Below, one piece after another: positions 16,325 to 25,504 of a DNA stretch of 64,000 nucleotides. The position numbers were made by a program, and so were the translations under genes. Positions within the stretch are counted from its first letter, which is position 1. Each line of letters opens with the position of its first letter. The notes beneath the pieces were generated by a model. The model did no database searches and was not told where the DNA came from. It saw nothing but the letters and a program-made list of their open reading frames with translations. Source of the DNA: Mesorhizobium sp. Root552. GTDB lineage: Bacteria; Pseudomonadota; Alphaproteobacteria; Rhizobiales; Rhizobiaceae. Location: NCBI RefSeq assembly GCF_001427285.1, contig NZ_LMFV01000034.1, positions 921 through 64,920 on the forward strand. Direction: 5' to 3'.

Positions 16325-17146
16325 ATGAGCTATAAAACCATAATCGTGAACCTCGACATAGACGGGCCTATCGCTCCCGTCGTGAAGGCTGCCGCCGAGC
16401 TCGCAGGACGCTTCCAGGCGAGGCTGATCGGCTTTTGCGCTGCCGATGCGCCGCTTCCCTTTGCCGGACCGGAAAGCGCAGGCCTGGCCGCTGAAACATG
16501 GATGCGGATGCGCGACGACATACAGACCCGTGTCAAGGATCTACACGAAAGGTTTGTCGAACGGGTCGCTGGCAAGGTGGTGGCCGAATGGCGTGAGGCC
16601 CTCGACAATCCGACGCGCGCTTTGGCAGAAGCCGCGCGAGCGGCTGACCTGATCGTGATGGGCGCGGTCGAAGGCGCGGCAACAGGCGACGCTTACCGGC
16701 AGGCGGATCCCGCAAGCATCGCTCTTCAAGCCGGACGGCCCGTGCTCGTTATCGCTCGCGACACCGAACAGGTGCAGGCGAGGAACATCGCTGTCGCCTG
16801 GAAGGATACGCGCGAGGCGCGACGCGCACTCGCCGATTCGCTGCCGCTATTGAAATCGGCCGAGACCGTGACAGTTGTGACGGTCGCCAGCGAAGTCGAT
16901 CAACGGATCCGCCAAAGCCTCGCAGATGTCATGGCCTTTCTGGGGGGACATGGCATCAAAGCCCGGTCGAAACCAGTTGAAGGCTCCGATGAACATCTTG
17001 AACTGTTCCAGGCACTGGACGAGAGCGGCGCCGACCTGATCGTTTCAGGCGCGTATGGCCATAGCCGCTTACGGGAATGGGCGTTCGGCGGCGTAACCCG
17101 CTCGCTCCTCGACGAAACGGGCCGAAACCGCTTCATGGCGAGCTGA
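16325..17146 (+). CDS. Universal stress protein, tandem UspA domains
   Basis: This is a 273-aa two-domain Usp. Domain 1 begins YKTIIVNLDIDGP and domain 2 begins ARNIAVAWKDTREARRALAD. The ATP-binding loop GAYGHSRLREWAFGGVTRSL is intact in domain 2. The end (LLDETGRNRFMAS) differs from the usual PVLLSH-type end. A GGAAGG SD precedes ATG 16325, and a FixK-type box lies 75 bp upstream. The Mg-type ATPase gene follows after 90 bp and may be in the same operon. Confidence 0.9.
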   Translation: MSYKTIIVNLDIDGPIAPVVKAAAELAGRFQARLIGFCAADAPLPFAGPESAGLAAETWMRMRDDIQTRVKDLHERFVERVAGKVVAEWREALDNPTRALAEAARAADLIVMGAVEGAATGDAYRQADPASIALQAGRPVLVIARDTEQVQARNIAVAWKDTREARRALADSLPLLKSAETVTVVTVASEVDQRIRQSLADVMAFLGGHGIKARSKPVEGSDEHLELFQALDESGADLIVSGAYGHSRLREWAFGGVTRSLLDETGRNRFMAS

Positions 17147-17236
17147 CAGGAAAACGCTATATGCTGTCCCGTGCGGCGCGCACCACCGTTCGCGGTTAGC
17201 GGCCCGGCCGATAGCGCTGCCGCGGAGTGCTCTTTC

Positions 17237-19774
17237 GTGGAACACAATGAGATGTCGACGGCCGAAGCGTATTGGTCGGTGCCGGTGCAGACGCTGCTTA
17301 CCAGTTTGCGTTCTAGCCCGTCGGGCCTTTCTTTCGACGAATCTCAAAGCAGGCTCCGTGAAGCCGGCCCGAACGCGGTCAGTCGAATTGGGCATGCCTC
17401 CGCACTCGCCGCCTTCGCGCGGCAGTTCCGCAGCCCGCTAGTGCTGATCCTCATCTTCGCGGCGGTCGTCTCCGCCTTCGTCGGCGAAGGTAGCGAGGCG
17501 CTCATCATCGGCATCATCGTGCTGGCAAGCTGCGTACTATCCTTTACACAGGAATATGGGGCCTCCAGGGCGATGGAGGCGCTGACGGCGCGCATCGCCC
17601 GCAAGGCTTCCGTGTTGCGCGACGGCCAGGAGACATCCACCGCCGTCGGTGACATCGTACCGGGCGACGTCATCCGTCTTTCGGCCGGCAACCTTATTCC
17701 GGCGGACGGCGTGCTTCTGGAGACGCGCGACTTCAACGTCAGCGAAGCGGCGCTCACCGGCGAGACCTTTCCGGTGGTGAAGGAGCCAGGCCGCTCGGCT
17801 CCGGATGCCCAGATCGGCCAGCGCAGCAATGCCGTCTTCACCGGGACATCCGTACGCAGCGGCACCGCCACGATGCTTGCCGTGCGCACAGGTGAGCGGA
17901 CGGAGTTCGCGGCCATTGCCGGCGCCATCGCGCGCGCCGTGCCGGAGACGGACTTTGCCAGGGGCATCCGCCGCTTCGGCTATCTAATGACCGAGATTAT
18001 GCTGGTCATCGTCATTCTCGTCTTCTTCGCCAATCTGTTGCTGCATCGCCCGGCCGTCGATTCCCTTTTGTTTTCGCTGGCGCTCGCCGTCGGCCTGACG
18101 CCCGAACTGCTGCCGGCCATCATCAGTGTCACGCTGGCGCGCGGCGCGCGGACCATGGCGGGCAGCGGCGTCATCGTGCGCCGGCTCGACGCCATCGAGA
18201 ACCTCGGCAGCATGGACCTTCTGTGCACCGACAAGACCGGAACGCTGACCGAGGGAACGATCCGCCTCGACGGCTGCCTGGATGCCGATGGAGCGGGTTC
18301 ACCGCAGGTGCGGCTGTGGGCGCTGCTCAATGCGACGCTGCAATCTGGCATGGCAAATCCGCTGGATGAGGGGATAGCGGGCAGCAGGAGCTCGGACGAC
18401 GATCTCGCCGCCTACGCCAAGGTCGACGAGATTCCCTACGATTTCATCCGCAAGCGGCTGTCGGTGATTGTGCGGCAGAAGGACGCTGACGAGGACCTGT
18501 TGATTTGCAAGGGCGCCGTCCAGAACATCGCCGAAGCCTGTTCGCTGGACGAGCGGCAGGCGAAGGCGGTCGACGAGAAGGTGCAAGGCTGGTGCATGCA
18601 GGGCTTTCGCGTGCTGGGCCTTGCGACGCGGCGTTTTCCGTCGCGCGCGAGCTACGGCCGCGAGGATGAAGCCGAGCTTGCCTTCGCCGGCTTCCTTCTG
18701 TTCCAGGATCCGCCGAAGCCCGGCATGGCCGAGACGCTGAAGGCGCTCGCGGCGCGCGGCATCAAGGTGAAGGTGATCTCTGGAGACAGCCGCTATGTCG
18801 CAGCGCATCTGGCGCAGACCATCGGCCTGCCGCACCGTCATATCCTCACCGGAGCCGAACTGGCGAAGCTGACCAAGGAAGCGCTGTTCGCCCGCACCGC
18901 GCGCACCGACATCTTCGCCGAGATCAACCCCAACCAGAAGGAGCGCATCATCGCCGCGCTCAGGCGGCGCGGCCATGTCGTCGGCTATCTCGGCGACGGC
19001 ATCAACGACGCGCCGGCGCTCCACGAGGCCGACATCGGCATTTCCGTCGACGGCGCTGTAGATGTCGCGCGCGAGGCCGCGGACATGATCCTGCTCCAGC
19101 GCGACCTCGGCGTCCTGTTGCGCGGCATCGACGACGGTCGACGCACCTTCGCCAATACGATGAAGTACATCGCCATTACCACCAGCGCCAATTTCGGCAA
19201 CATGGTCTCCATGGCATTCGCCTCGCTGGCCTTGCCCTTCCTGCCGCTTCTAGCGCCGCAGATCCTGCTGAACAATTTCCTCTCCGATGTGCCGTCGCTG
19301 GCGATTGCCTCCGACAATGTCGATGCTGATCAGGTGCACACGCCGCGACGCTGGGACATCGGCTATGTATGCCGCTTCATGGTCGCCTTCGGCCTCGTCA
19401 GCTCGGCTTTCGATTTCGTCACCTTCGGTTTCCTCGTTCTCATCGCCGGGGCAACCGCGCAAATCTTCCAGACGGCCTGGTTCGTCGAGTCGCTCATCAC
19501 GGAACTGGCCATCGTGCTGATCGTGCGCACCCGTAAAGCATTCTGGAAAAGCCGCCCCAGCGCGCTGCTTTCGTGGTTGACGCTGGCGATCGCCGTGCTG
19601 GCGGTCGCAATTCCTTATCTGCCGGGTGCGGCGCGGTTCGGATTTGTGCCGCTGCCGGTGCAGATAATGGCAGGTCTAGTCGTGATCACGCTGGCTTATC
19701 TGGCAGCGTCCGAGGCGATCAAGAGCTGGTTTTTCTCGCGTGAACGGCGGCGCTCCAAGCGGCACCTGCCTTGA
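17237..19774 (+). CDS. Magnesium-translocating-type P-type ATPase (MgtA/MgtB-like, P3B)
   Basis: This is an 845-aa P-type ATPase. It has the A-domain TGE motif (LTGETFPV), the phosphorylation site DKTGTLTEG, and GDGINDAPALHEAD in the P domain. The TM4 region ALAVGLTPELLPAIIS with the following LARGARTMA is characteristic of Mg2+-importing P3B ATPases, as is the final block of C-terminal helices with LLNNFLSD. The N-terminal cytoplasmic part resembles SERCA-like pumps. The start is uncertain: GTG 17237 has GGAG 9 nt upstream, while ATG 17252 is 15 nt further in. It follows the FixK-controlled usp gene. Ion specificity is inferred from family motifs. Confidence 0.85.
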   Translation: MEHNEMSTAEAYWSVPVQTLLTSLRSSPSGLSFDESQSRLREAGPNAVSRIGHASALAAFARQFRSPLVLILIFAAVVSAFVGEGSEALIIGIIVLASCVLSFTQEYGASRAMEALTARIARKASVLRDGQETSTAVGDIVPGDVIRLSAGNLIPADGVLLETRDFNVSEAALTGETFPVVKEPGRSAPDAQIGQRSNAVFTGTSVRSGTATMLAVRTGERTEFAAIAGAIARAVPETDFARGIRRFGYLMTEIMLVIVILVFFANLLLHRPAVDSLLFSLALAVGLTPELLPAIISVTLARGARTMAGSGVIVRRLDAIENLGSMDLLCTDKTGTLTEGTIRLDGCLDADGAGSPQVRLWALLNATLQSGMANPLDEGIAGSRSSDDDLAAYAKVDEIPYDFIRKRLSVIVRQKDADEDLLICKGAVQNIAEACSLDERQAKAVDEKVQGWCMQGFRVLGLATRRFPSRASYGREDEAELAFAGFLLFQDPPKPGMAETLKALAARGIKVKVISGDSRYVAAHLAQTIGLPHRHILTGAELAKLTKEALFARTARTDIFAEINPNQKERIIAALRRRGHVVGYLGDGINDAPALHEADIGISVDGAVDVAREAADMILLQRDLGVLLRGIDDGRRTFANTMKYIAITTSANFGNMVSMAFASLALPFLPLLAPQILLNNFLSDVPSLAIASDNVDADQVHTPRRWDIGYVCRFMVAFGLVSSAFDFVTFGFLVLIAGATAQIFQTAWFVESLITELAIVLIVRTRKAFWKSRPSALLSWLTLAIAVLAVAIPYLPGAARFGFVPLPVQIMAGLVVITLAYLAASEAIKSWFFSRERRRSKRHLP

Positions 19775-19784
19775 TTGCGATCAA
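19771..19784. promoter_or_regulatory. FixK/FNR-type box TTGATTGCGATCAA
   Basis: A full match overlapping the stop codon of the P3B ATPase gene, 51 bp upstream of the flavodoxin-fold oxidoreductase gene at 19836. Confidence 0.8.
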
Positions 19785-19835
19785 GGCGTCGGTTCGTGGG
19801 CTGCGTAACCTAGCTCGATTATCCGGAGAGCCGCC

Positions 19836-20429
19836 ATGCCGCGCCGCATACTGATCATCGTCGGCCATCCTGACAGCAACCCCAAGCGCCTGTGCCGGGC
19901 GCTTGCCGAAGCCTATGCCGATGGCGCACGCTCGGCCGGTCATGAAGTCCGGCTCATCGACATCGCGACGCTCGATTTCCCGATCCTTCGCACCATGGCG
20001 GAATTCGCGGATCGACCCCTGCCCATCACGCTGGAGGACGCCGCTCAGGCGCTGAAGGATGCCGAGCATCTCGTCTTCGTCTTTCCGCTTTGGCTTGGCA
20101 CCATGCCCGCTTTGTTAAAAGCCTTTCTGGAGCAAGTGATGCGGCCGGGTGTCGCCTTCGCTTATCCCGAAGCGGGCAAAAGTGGCTTCGCCAAGACGCT
20201 GCTCAAGGGCCGCTCGGCGCGCGTGGTGGTGACCATGGGAATGCCGGCCTCGTTCTATCGCTTCTGGTATCTTGGCCACGGCATCGCGGGACTGCGCCGC
20301 AACATCCTGAACTTCGTCGGCATCAGTCCGGTCCGGGAAACCTTGTTCGGGATGGTGGAAGGTGCAAGCGAGGTCAAGCGCAGGAAGTGGATTTCCGCCA
20401 TGCACGCGCTCGGAAAGAAAGCTGGGTGA
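19836..20429 (+). CDS. NAD(P)H-dependent FMN/FAD quinone-reductase-like oxidoreductase (flavodoxin-like fold)
   Basis: This 197-aa protein has the flavodoxin-like fold of the NQO1/MdaB/KefF family. The N-terminal ILIIVGHPDSNPKRLC is the flavin phosphate loop, and FVFPLWLGTMPALLKAFLEQ is the flavin-isoalloxazine and quinone-site region. Such enzymes carry out two-electron reduction of quinones or other acceptors. Start ATG 19836 has GGAGA 6 nt upstream, and the FixK-type box is 51 bp away, so expression is probably oxygen-controlled. The convergent P1B ATPase gene ends 47 bp downstream. Confidence 0.85.
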   Translation: MPRRILIIVGHPDSNPKRLCRALAEAYADGARSAGHEVRLIDIATLDFPILRTMAEFADRPLPITLEDAAQALKDAEHLVFVFPLWLGTMPALLKAFLEQVMRPGVAFAYPEAGKSGFAKTLLKGRSARVVVTMGMPASFYRFWYLGHGIAGLRRNILNFVGISPVRETLFGMVEGASEVKRRKWISAMHALGKKAG

Positions 20430-20476
20430 AGCCTTTCATCGCCGAGGCTCCCTTCCGGCAAGATGGAGAGACACGC

Positions 20477-22360
20477 TCAAATCGCCGCCGCCTGCGGCGG
20501 GTCGGTTATCCGCTGCGGCCAATCCGGTGAAATCCGCAACGCCCGCAGCGCGTTCAGGATCACCGCCACGTCGATCGCCTCCTGGAGCAGAGAGCCCTGG
20601 ACCGGGGTGAGATAGCCGAAGGCCGCGGCGACCATGCCAGCCACCGAAAGGCCTATGCCTGCCGCCACGCTCTGAAGCGCGATATGTCGAGACCTGACCG
20701 CCACTTCGAGCCCGGCAAGGAGCCTGCCAAGATCATCGACCAGCAGGACAACGTCGGCCGCCTCCGCGGAAGCGGCCGCCCCCCTTGCCCCCATGGCCAC
20801 GCCAACATCGGCCGCTGCAAGCGCCGGAGCGTCGTTGACCCCGTCTCCCACCATCATCACGGGTCCGTTCTTACGCTCGCTCAGAACCAGAAGCACTTTC
20901 TGGTCCGGCGTCAGTTCAGCACGGGCTCCGTCGAGACCGAGGCCTTCGGTCACCGCATCCGCGACGACCCGGCGGTCGCCCGTGGCAAGCAATATCCGGC
21001 TGACGCCGTTGCGACGGATGCCGGACAGAAAATCCTTTGCCTCAAGACGTAGCCTGTCGGCAAGAACCAGCAAGCCGGCAAGCTGCCCGTCCACGGCAAC
21101 GGCAACCAGAGCCGTGCCCGCTTTCGGTGGCTTCTTCAGGACGGCGGGTGTCACAATCCGGCGCATGACGAAGTCCATTCCGCCAACGATCACGGAATGT
21201 CCATCGACCACTGCCGTGACCCCCTCCCCCGCCAATTCGCCGATATCGGTCGGCACGGGCAGAAGCATGTTTTTCGCACGCGCCGCGGCAACGATCGCCT
21301 GGGCCATCGGGTGTTTCGACGCCTGGTCGGCTGCAGCGGCCAGACGCAGCACCTCCGTCGACGGCAAGGCGGTATATGCTTCGATGGAGACGATCTGCGG
21401 ACGCCCGTCCGTTAGCGTGCCGGTCTTGTCGAGGATGAGCGTCCGCGCCCGCGTGAGCGCCTCAAGGGGCTTTGCGCCCTTGATCAGCACGCCGAAATGC
21501 GCGGCGCGCGACAGGCCCGCGACCAGCGCAACGGGTACCGCGAGAATAAGCGGGCATGGCGTTGCGACGACCAGAACCGCGACGGCACGGATGGGATCAC
21601 CCGTCGTCCACCACGCAGCGACGGCAAGCGTGACCGTGACGAAGAGGAACAGGATCGAATAGCGGTCCGCCAGCCGCGACATCGGCGCCTTCGAACGCTG
21701 CGCATCCTCGACCAGACGCACGATGCCGGCATATGTGCTTTCCGCCGCGCGGCGGCTGGCGCGCAGGTCGAAGGCCTCGCCCGCATTGGTCGAGCCGCTC
21801 ATCACCTCCTGGCCGCATATAAGCCTGACTGGCATCGATTCGCCGGTCATCGCAGACTGGTCGAGCACGGCTCGCTCGCTCTCGATAACCCCATCGACCG
21901 GAGCGACGTCTCCTTGCCGGATCAAGAGAAGGTCGCCGGGTGCGATTTCATCAAGAGGAACTTCGTCCAACCTCCCGTCGCGATGCCGCGTCGCGGTCCG
22001 CGGGACACGCGAAAGAAGGTCATGCATTTCGCGCCTGGCACGTCCCTCGGCGAAGCTCTCCAGAAAGGTCCCGCCGGAATACATCAACGCAACGACGGCC
22101 GCCGCGAGGGTTTCGCCGAAAGCGAGCGCCGCCGACATGGACAGCGCCGCCACGACGTCGAGGCCGACCTCGCCCCGCCACAGGCTGCGGAGAATCTCCA
22201 CGGCAAGCGCGAGGAGAACAGGAACAACGCCCGCCATCCATGCAGCTCGGGCAAAATCAGGTTTCCCGGCCAAGCTCAGGCCGAGTCCGGCCGCGAGGCC
22301 GGCCAGGGCGATGACCAGCAGGACTACGTTGAAACCGGCGCGGGCTTTCTCACTCGTCAT
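20477..22360 (-). CDS. Heavy-metal (P1B-type) P-type ATPase with TPCPL membrane motif
   Basis: This 627-aa pump has no N-terminal metal-binding domain and starts directly with membrane helices. The A-domain MTGES (about 171-175), the TM metal motif TPCPL (267-271), the phosphorylation site DKTGTLT (Asp311), the SKHPMA motif with the P1B-specific HP pair (about 350-351), and GDGVNDAP are all present. The membrane motif is CPL rather than the CPC of Cu/Zn/Cd pumps, so the metal is uncertain. ATG 22360 follows the usp stop (22376) by 15 bp on the same strand, so the two are an operon fed by the 23279 box. There is no strong SD, which fits coupled translation. Confidence 0.85.
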   Translation of the reverse strand: MTSEKARAGFNVVLLVIALAGLAAGLGLSLAGKPDFARAAWMAGVVPVLLALAVEILRSLWRGEVGLDVVAALSMSAALAFGETLAAAVVALMYSGGTFLESFAEGRARREMHDLLSRVPRTATRHRDGRLDEVPLDEIAPGDLLLIRQGDVAPVDGVIESERAVLDQSAMTGESMPVRLICGQEVMSGSTNAGEAFDLRASRRAAESTYAGIVRLVEDAQRSKAPMSRLADRYSILFLFVTVTLAVAAWWTTGDPIRAVAVLVVATPCPLILAVPVALVAGLSRAAHFGVLIKGAKPLEALTRARTLILDKTGTLTDGRPQIVSIEAYTALPSTEVLRLAAAADQASKHPMAQAIVAAARAKNMLLPVPTDIGELAGEGVTAVVDGHSVIVGGMDFVMRRIVTPAVLKKPPKAGTALVAVAVDGQLAGLLVLADRLRLEAKDFLSGIRRNGVSRILLATGDRRVVADAVTEGLGLDGARAELTPDQKVLLVLSERKNGPVMMVGDGVNDAPALAAADVGVAMGARGAAASAEAADVVLLVDDLGRLLAGLEVAVRSRHIALQSVAAGIGLSVAGMVAAAFGYLTPVQGSLLQEAIDVAVILNALRALRISPDWPQRITDPPQAAAI

Positions 22361-22375
22361 CAATGACGACGCAGA

Positions 22376-23212
22376 TCAATGCGATATCAGGATCGGCATG
22401 CGCAGGTCGCGCAAAACCCCATCGGTCGCTCCGCCGAGGATGAATTCGCGTAACCGCATATGGCCGTAACCGCCCATCACCAGCAAGGCGGCGCCGAGTT
22501 GGATGGCATTTTCCTGCAAGGTTACCGCAATGTCGCTGCCACCGCTCAGCACGGCATGGGCCTCGGCGGAAAGTCCGCGCGCCTGCAACCCCGTTGCGAG
22601 CCGGACGCCGGGATCGTCTTTCGGCAGGTCCTTCTCGTCGGTCACTGTCAAAACCGTGATCTTCGACGCTTTCCGCAACAGCGGCATCGAGTCGGCGACG
22701 GCTCTTGCCGCGACGCGGCTTCCATCCCATGCGATCGCCACGTGACCGAAAGCAGCCGGCTTGACCAGTTCGGGAAGCAGGATGGCCGGGCGGCCAGCGC
22801 CGAAGATCACATCCTCTGCCAGCGTGTGCGTGCTTTCGTTCGCGGCCTCCCAACCGATCAGGACAAAGTCGAAGTAGCGTGCCCGATTCGCCGCTAGATC
22901 GGCCAGCAGCGGCAACGACGTTGCCGCGCGGTCGGTAACAAGCTTGACGTTCGCGAGCTTGGCTTGCTCCGTCACGACGCGAAGGATGTCCTCGCCGTAC
23001 TTGCGGCTGCGCGCATTCGCCTGCCTTATCAATTCCGGCGTTTTCAAAAAGAAAGTGGAAAGGGCATTCGACACAGGCGGTATGTCGACATTCACCGCAA
23101 GGGCATGCAGCTCCGCTTCGAGTTGCGCCGACACGACAGCGGCATTCGATCCGACATGCGGCGAAACCGGGCCGGGATACGTAACGAGCGGAAGTAAAAC
23201 CTGAAGTTTCAT
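22376..23212 (-). CDS. Universal stress protein, tandem UspA domains
   Basis: This 278-aa Usp begins MKLQVLLPLVTYPGPVSPHV, with an unusual domain 1. Domain 2 starts at GHVAIAWDGSRVAARAVADS and carries GGYGHMRLREFILGGATDGV, the nucleotide loop, followed by the typical end MPILISH. AAGAGGAA lies 8 nt before ATG 23212. It is the first gene of a usp-P1B ATPase operon and diverges from another usp gene. The FixK-type box at 23279 lies 67 bp upstream. Confidence 0.9.
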   Translation of the reverse strand: MKLQVLLPLVTYPGPVSPHVGSNAAVVSAQLEAELHALAVNVDIPPVSNALSTFFLKTPELIRQANARSRKYGEDILRVVTEQAKLANVKLVTDRAATSLPLLADLAANRARYFDFVLIGWEAANESTHTLAEDVIFGAGRPAILLPELVKPAAFGHVAIAWDGSRVAARAVADSMPLLRKASKITVLTVTDEKDLPKDDPGVRLATGLQARGLSAEAHAVLSGGSDIAVTLQENAIQLGAALLVMGGYGHMRLREFILGGATDGVLRDLRMPILISH

Positions 23213-23278
23213 GTCACGTTCCTCTTAAGGGCGGCGAACGACGAATATGCAGATTCCTCGATGGACGCCCAGCTTTCC

Positions 23279-23292
23279 TTGACCGGGATCAA
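23279..23292. promoter_or_regulatory. FixK/FNR-type box TTGACCGGGATCAA
   Basis: A full match in the intergenic region of two divergent usp genes, 67 bp from the minus-strand start and 98 bp from the plus-strand start. It probably serves at least one of them. Confidence 0.8.
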
Positions 23293-23389
23293 TCGCGAAC
23301 GGATAGCCGATTTGATTCATCGCAATGAATGCGGCATCGAGAATGAATATTCCTTCTGCGCAACTTTCCAAATGGCGAGGATCGCAGTC

Positions 23390-24229
23390 GTGACGTTCAA
23401 GACAATCCTTACAGTCGCTGGGCCAGAGAGCTCTTGCGAAGGAGATCTCAAGCTGGCGGCGGATCTTTGCGAACAAGCCGAAGCGCACCTATCGGTTCTT
23501 GTCATGACTTTGGCCGCTCCTCCGCCGATCGGTGAGTATGCCGCCGTCGTATCGGATAGCTGGCTACAGGAGCGGGAAGCAGACCTGAAGCATTTGAATG
23601 CCCGAAAGGCGGAAATATCGACGTTCGTGGCCGGCAGCGCCGTTTCGGGCAACGTCGTGAGCGAATATCCCGAGGCTGGGTGGGCCGAAGAGATGGTAGG
23701 GAGGCGGGCCCGCTATGCCGACCTGACGCTCGCCGGACCGGAATTGCTGAAAACCGAAACGCTGAAGGAAAAGGTCATCGAAGGCGCATTGTTCTGGTCC
23801 GGCAAGCCGCTCTTGCTTGTCCCTGAAGGCGCTCGGCCTACACTCGGACCCAAAAGGGTTCTGGTCGCCTGGGATACGAAGATCGAGGCGACACGGGCCG
23901 TTCGGGAAGCGCTGGAATTGCTTGCCGCAGCGGACGAGGTGCGACTGGCCATTGTCGATCCTGTCGAAGGCACGCGTTCCCATGGCGAGGAACCGGGAGC
24001 CGACGTGGCGACCTTCCTGGCGCGCCATGGCGCCAAGGTCATCGTCGACCGCCTTCCGAGCGAAACCCATTCCGTGGCGGATGTCCTTCGCCGACACGCA
24101 GTTGACACGGACGCGCAGATGCTGGTCATGGGGGCCTACGGTCACTCCCGACTGCGCGAGCGCATTTTCGGCGGCGTGACCCGCTCCATGCTGGAAAACT
24201 CTCCGATCCCGGTTTTCCTGGCGCGCTGA
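23390..24229 (+). CDS. Universal stress protein, tandem UspA domains
   Basis: This 279-aa Usp begins VTFKTILTVAGPESSCEGDL. Domain 2 begins PKRVLVAWDTKIEATRAVRE and keeps the full nucleotide loop GAYGHSRLRERIFGGVTRSM with the end SPIPVFLAR. The frame is open from 23261, but that part translates the FixK-type box, so the true start is later. I chose GTG 23390 (GCGAGG 9 nt upstream) because it gives the usual TFKTIL N-terminus; ATG 23372 is the alternative. Confidence 0.88.
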   Translation: MTFKTILTVAGPESSCEGDLKLAADLCEQAEAHLSVLVMTLAAPPPIGEYAAVVSDSWLQEREADLKHLNARKAEISTFVAGSAVSGNVVSEYPEAGWAEEMVGRRARYADLTLAGPELLKTETLKEKVIEGALFWSGKPLLLVPEGARPTLGPKRVLVAWDTKIEATRAVREALELLAAADEVRLAIVDPVEGTRSHGEEPGADVATFLARHGAKVIVDRLPSETHSVADVLRRHAVDTDAQMLVMGAYGHSRLRERIFGGVTRSMLENSPIPVFLAR

Positions 24230-24324
24230 CAAGCTACCCGGAAATGACTGCCGACACGCGGGGGGCGATGATCAGCAGGTCGCAGGCGTCTCCCGCCACG
24301 CCTAAATCGTCATGCACCGCACGG

Positions 24325-24771
24325 CTATTCCTTCGCCTCACGCCCGGAAATCTGTTCGATCGAGACACGGAAAAACATATGCGACATTTCGTTTGACATC
24401 GGCGGCAGAAGCGGCTTCAGCGCGCCCGGCTCCCACCAATCGTTGTACTTGCTCAATATCGACCAGGCACGGTCCCTGTCGCGCTTGTGGCCTATCTCAT
24501 CGGGCAGTTCTTCATATCTGCCATCGACAATGACGCTCTTCCACTGCCGGTGTTTACCGTGCTCGTCGACAAGTACCGACACGCGCGGATTCGCCCGCAT
24601 GAATTCGATCTTCTTGCCGATCATAGAGAACATGAAGAGGTGGTTCTCGGCATGCGCGTAATAGGCGGGCACGACATACGGTTGATTGTCTTTAGCGCAA
24701 GCGATCCTGCACAACCGGTTGCCATCGAGCAGCTTCGTGCATTCAAGGGTCGTCATGGTTCTGATCAACAT
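24325..24771 (-). CDS. Pyridoxamine 5'-phosphate oxidase-like split-barrel flavoprotein
   Basis: This 148-aa protein has the PNPOx-like FMN-binding split barrel: LDGNRLCRIACAKDNQPYVV at the N-terminus, then HLFMFSMIGKKIEFMRANPR and WKSVIVDGRYEEL. Short proteins of this group are usually FMN- or F420-linked reductases or heme/flavin-binding proteins, not true PdxH. Start ATG 24771 has AAAGGAGG 6 nt upstream; the open frame is longer but unsupported. It is the last gene of a DUF2267-phosphoribosyltransferase-PNPOx operon (13-bp gap). A similar trio is found among hypoxia-induced genes of other bacteria. Confidence 0.85.
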   Translation of the reverse strand: MLIRTMTTLECTKLLDGNRLCRIACAKDNQPYVVPAYYAHAENHLFMFSMIGKKIEFMRANPRVSVLVDEHGKHRQWKSVIVDGRYEELPDEIGHKRDRDRAWSILSKYNDWWEPGALKPLLPPMSNEMSHMFFRVSIEQISGREAKE

Positions 24772-24784
24772 GGGCGCCTCCTTT

Positions 24785-25501
24785 CTATCGCTTCTTTTTA
24801 ACGTAGCCCGTGACAGAACTTCCTGTAGCCGCTTTCCGGCTTTCGTTCGTCGCGATGTCCCTGCCCGCCTGGCTGTGGTCCAATGCGACGAGGACGTCGT
24901 TGTCTTCGAGCTGTTCGAAATTGCGATAGTAGTAGCTAAGCGCCCGAAAATGCAGCGGCTGCGCCAGGCACACGACACGATCCGCCTCATGGCTGAGTTC
25001 GGCTACTGTCTCAGGCGGAGCAACGGGCAGGGCTACGACGATCGCCAGCGGCGAGCGCCTTTTGAGGGCGCGTATGGCCACCTTCATCGTGGTGCCGGTC
25101 GCCGCGCCATCGTCAATGAGCACTGCGGTTTTTCCGGTGATCGAAAGCGGCGACCGACTGCCCCGATAGAGGGTCCGGCGACGTTGCAGTTCCGGGCGCT
25201 CACGTTTCACCAGCGTAGCAAGGGCCGCGTCGTCGAGATTGTAGGTTTCCACGATTTCGCGGTTGAGGACGACATCCGGCGGATCGCCATCGACTATCGC
25301 CGCAACCGCAAGTTCAGGATTGCCCGGAGCGCCTACCTTGCGAACGATGATCAGGTCGAGAGGCGCTTTCAGCATTTTTGCGATCTCGGCAGCTACGGGT
25401 ACGCCCCCACGCGGCAGGGCAAGGATAACAGGTGCGTGAAGCGATAGTCCGGCGAGTTCGTTCGCGAGCATTCGTCCTGCTTCTTGTCGATCAGAAAACA
25501 T
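24785..25501 (-). CDS. Phosphoribosyltransferase-family protein
   Basis: This 238-aa type I PRTase-fold protein has the PRPP-binding loop in TAVLIDDGAATGTTMKVAIR (about 124-143) and the N-terminal PPi loop region ILALPRGGVPVAAEIAK. The last 40 residues are a basic tail (SRKAATGSS...VKKKR). The substrate is unknown; these proteins are often annotated as predicted phosphoribosyltransferases near usp genes. ATG 25501 lies 3 bp after the DUF2267 stop, so translation is probably coupled; no strong SD is seen. Confidence 0.85.
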   Translation of the reverse strand: MFSDRQEAGRMLANELAGLSLHAPVILALPRGGVPVAAEIAKMLKAPLDLIIVRKVGAPGNPELAVAAIVDGDPPDVVLNREIVETYNLDDAALATLVKRERPELQRRRTLYRGSRSPLSITGKTAVLIDDGAATGTTMKVAIRALKRRSPLAIVVALPVAPPETVAELSHEADRVVCLAQPLHFRALSYYYRNFEQLEDNDVLVALDHSQAGRDIATNESRKAATGSSVTGYVKKKR

Positions 25502-25504
25502 GGT

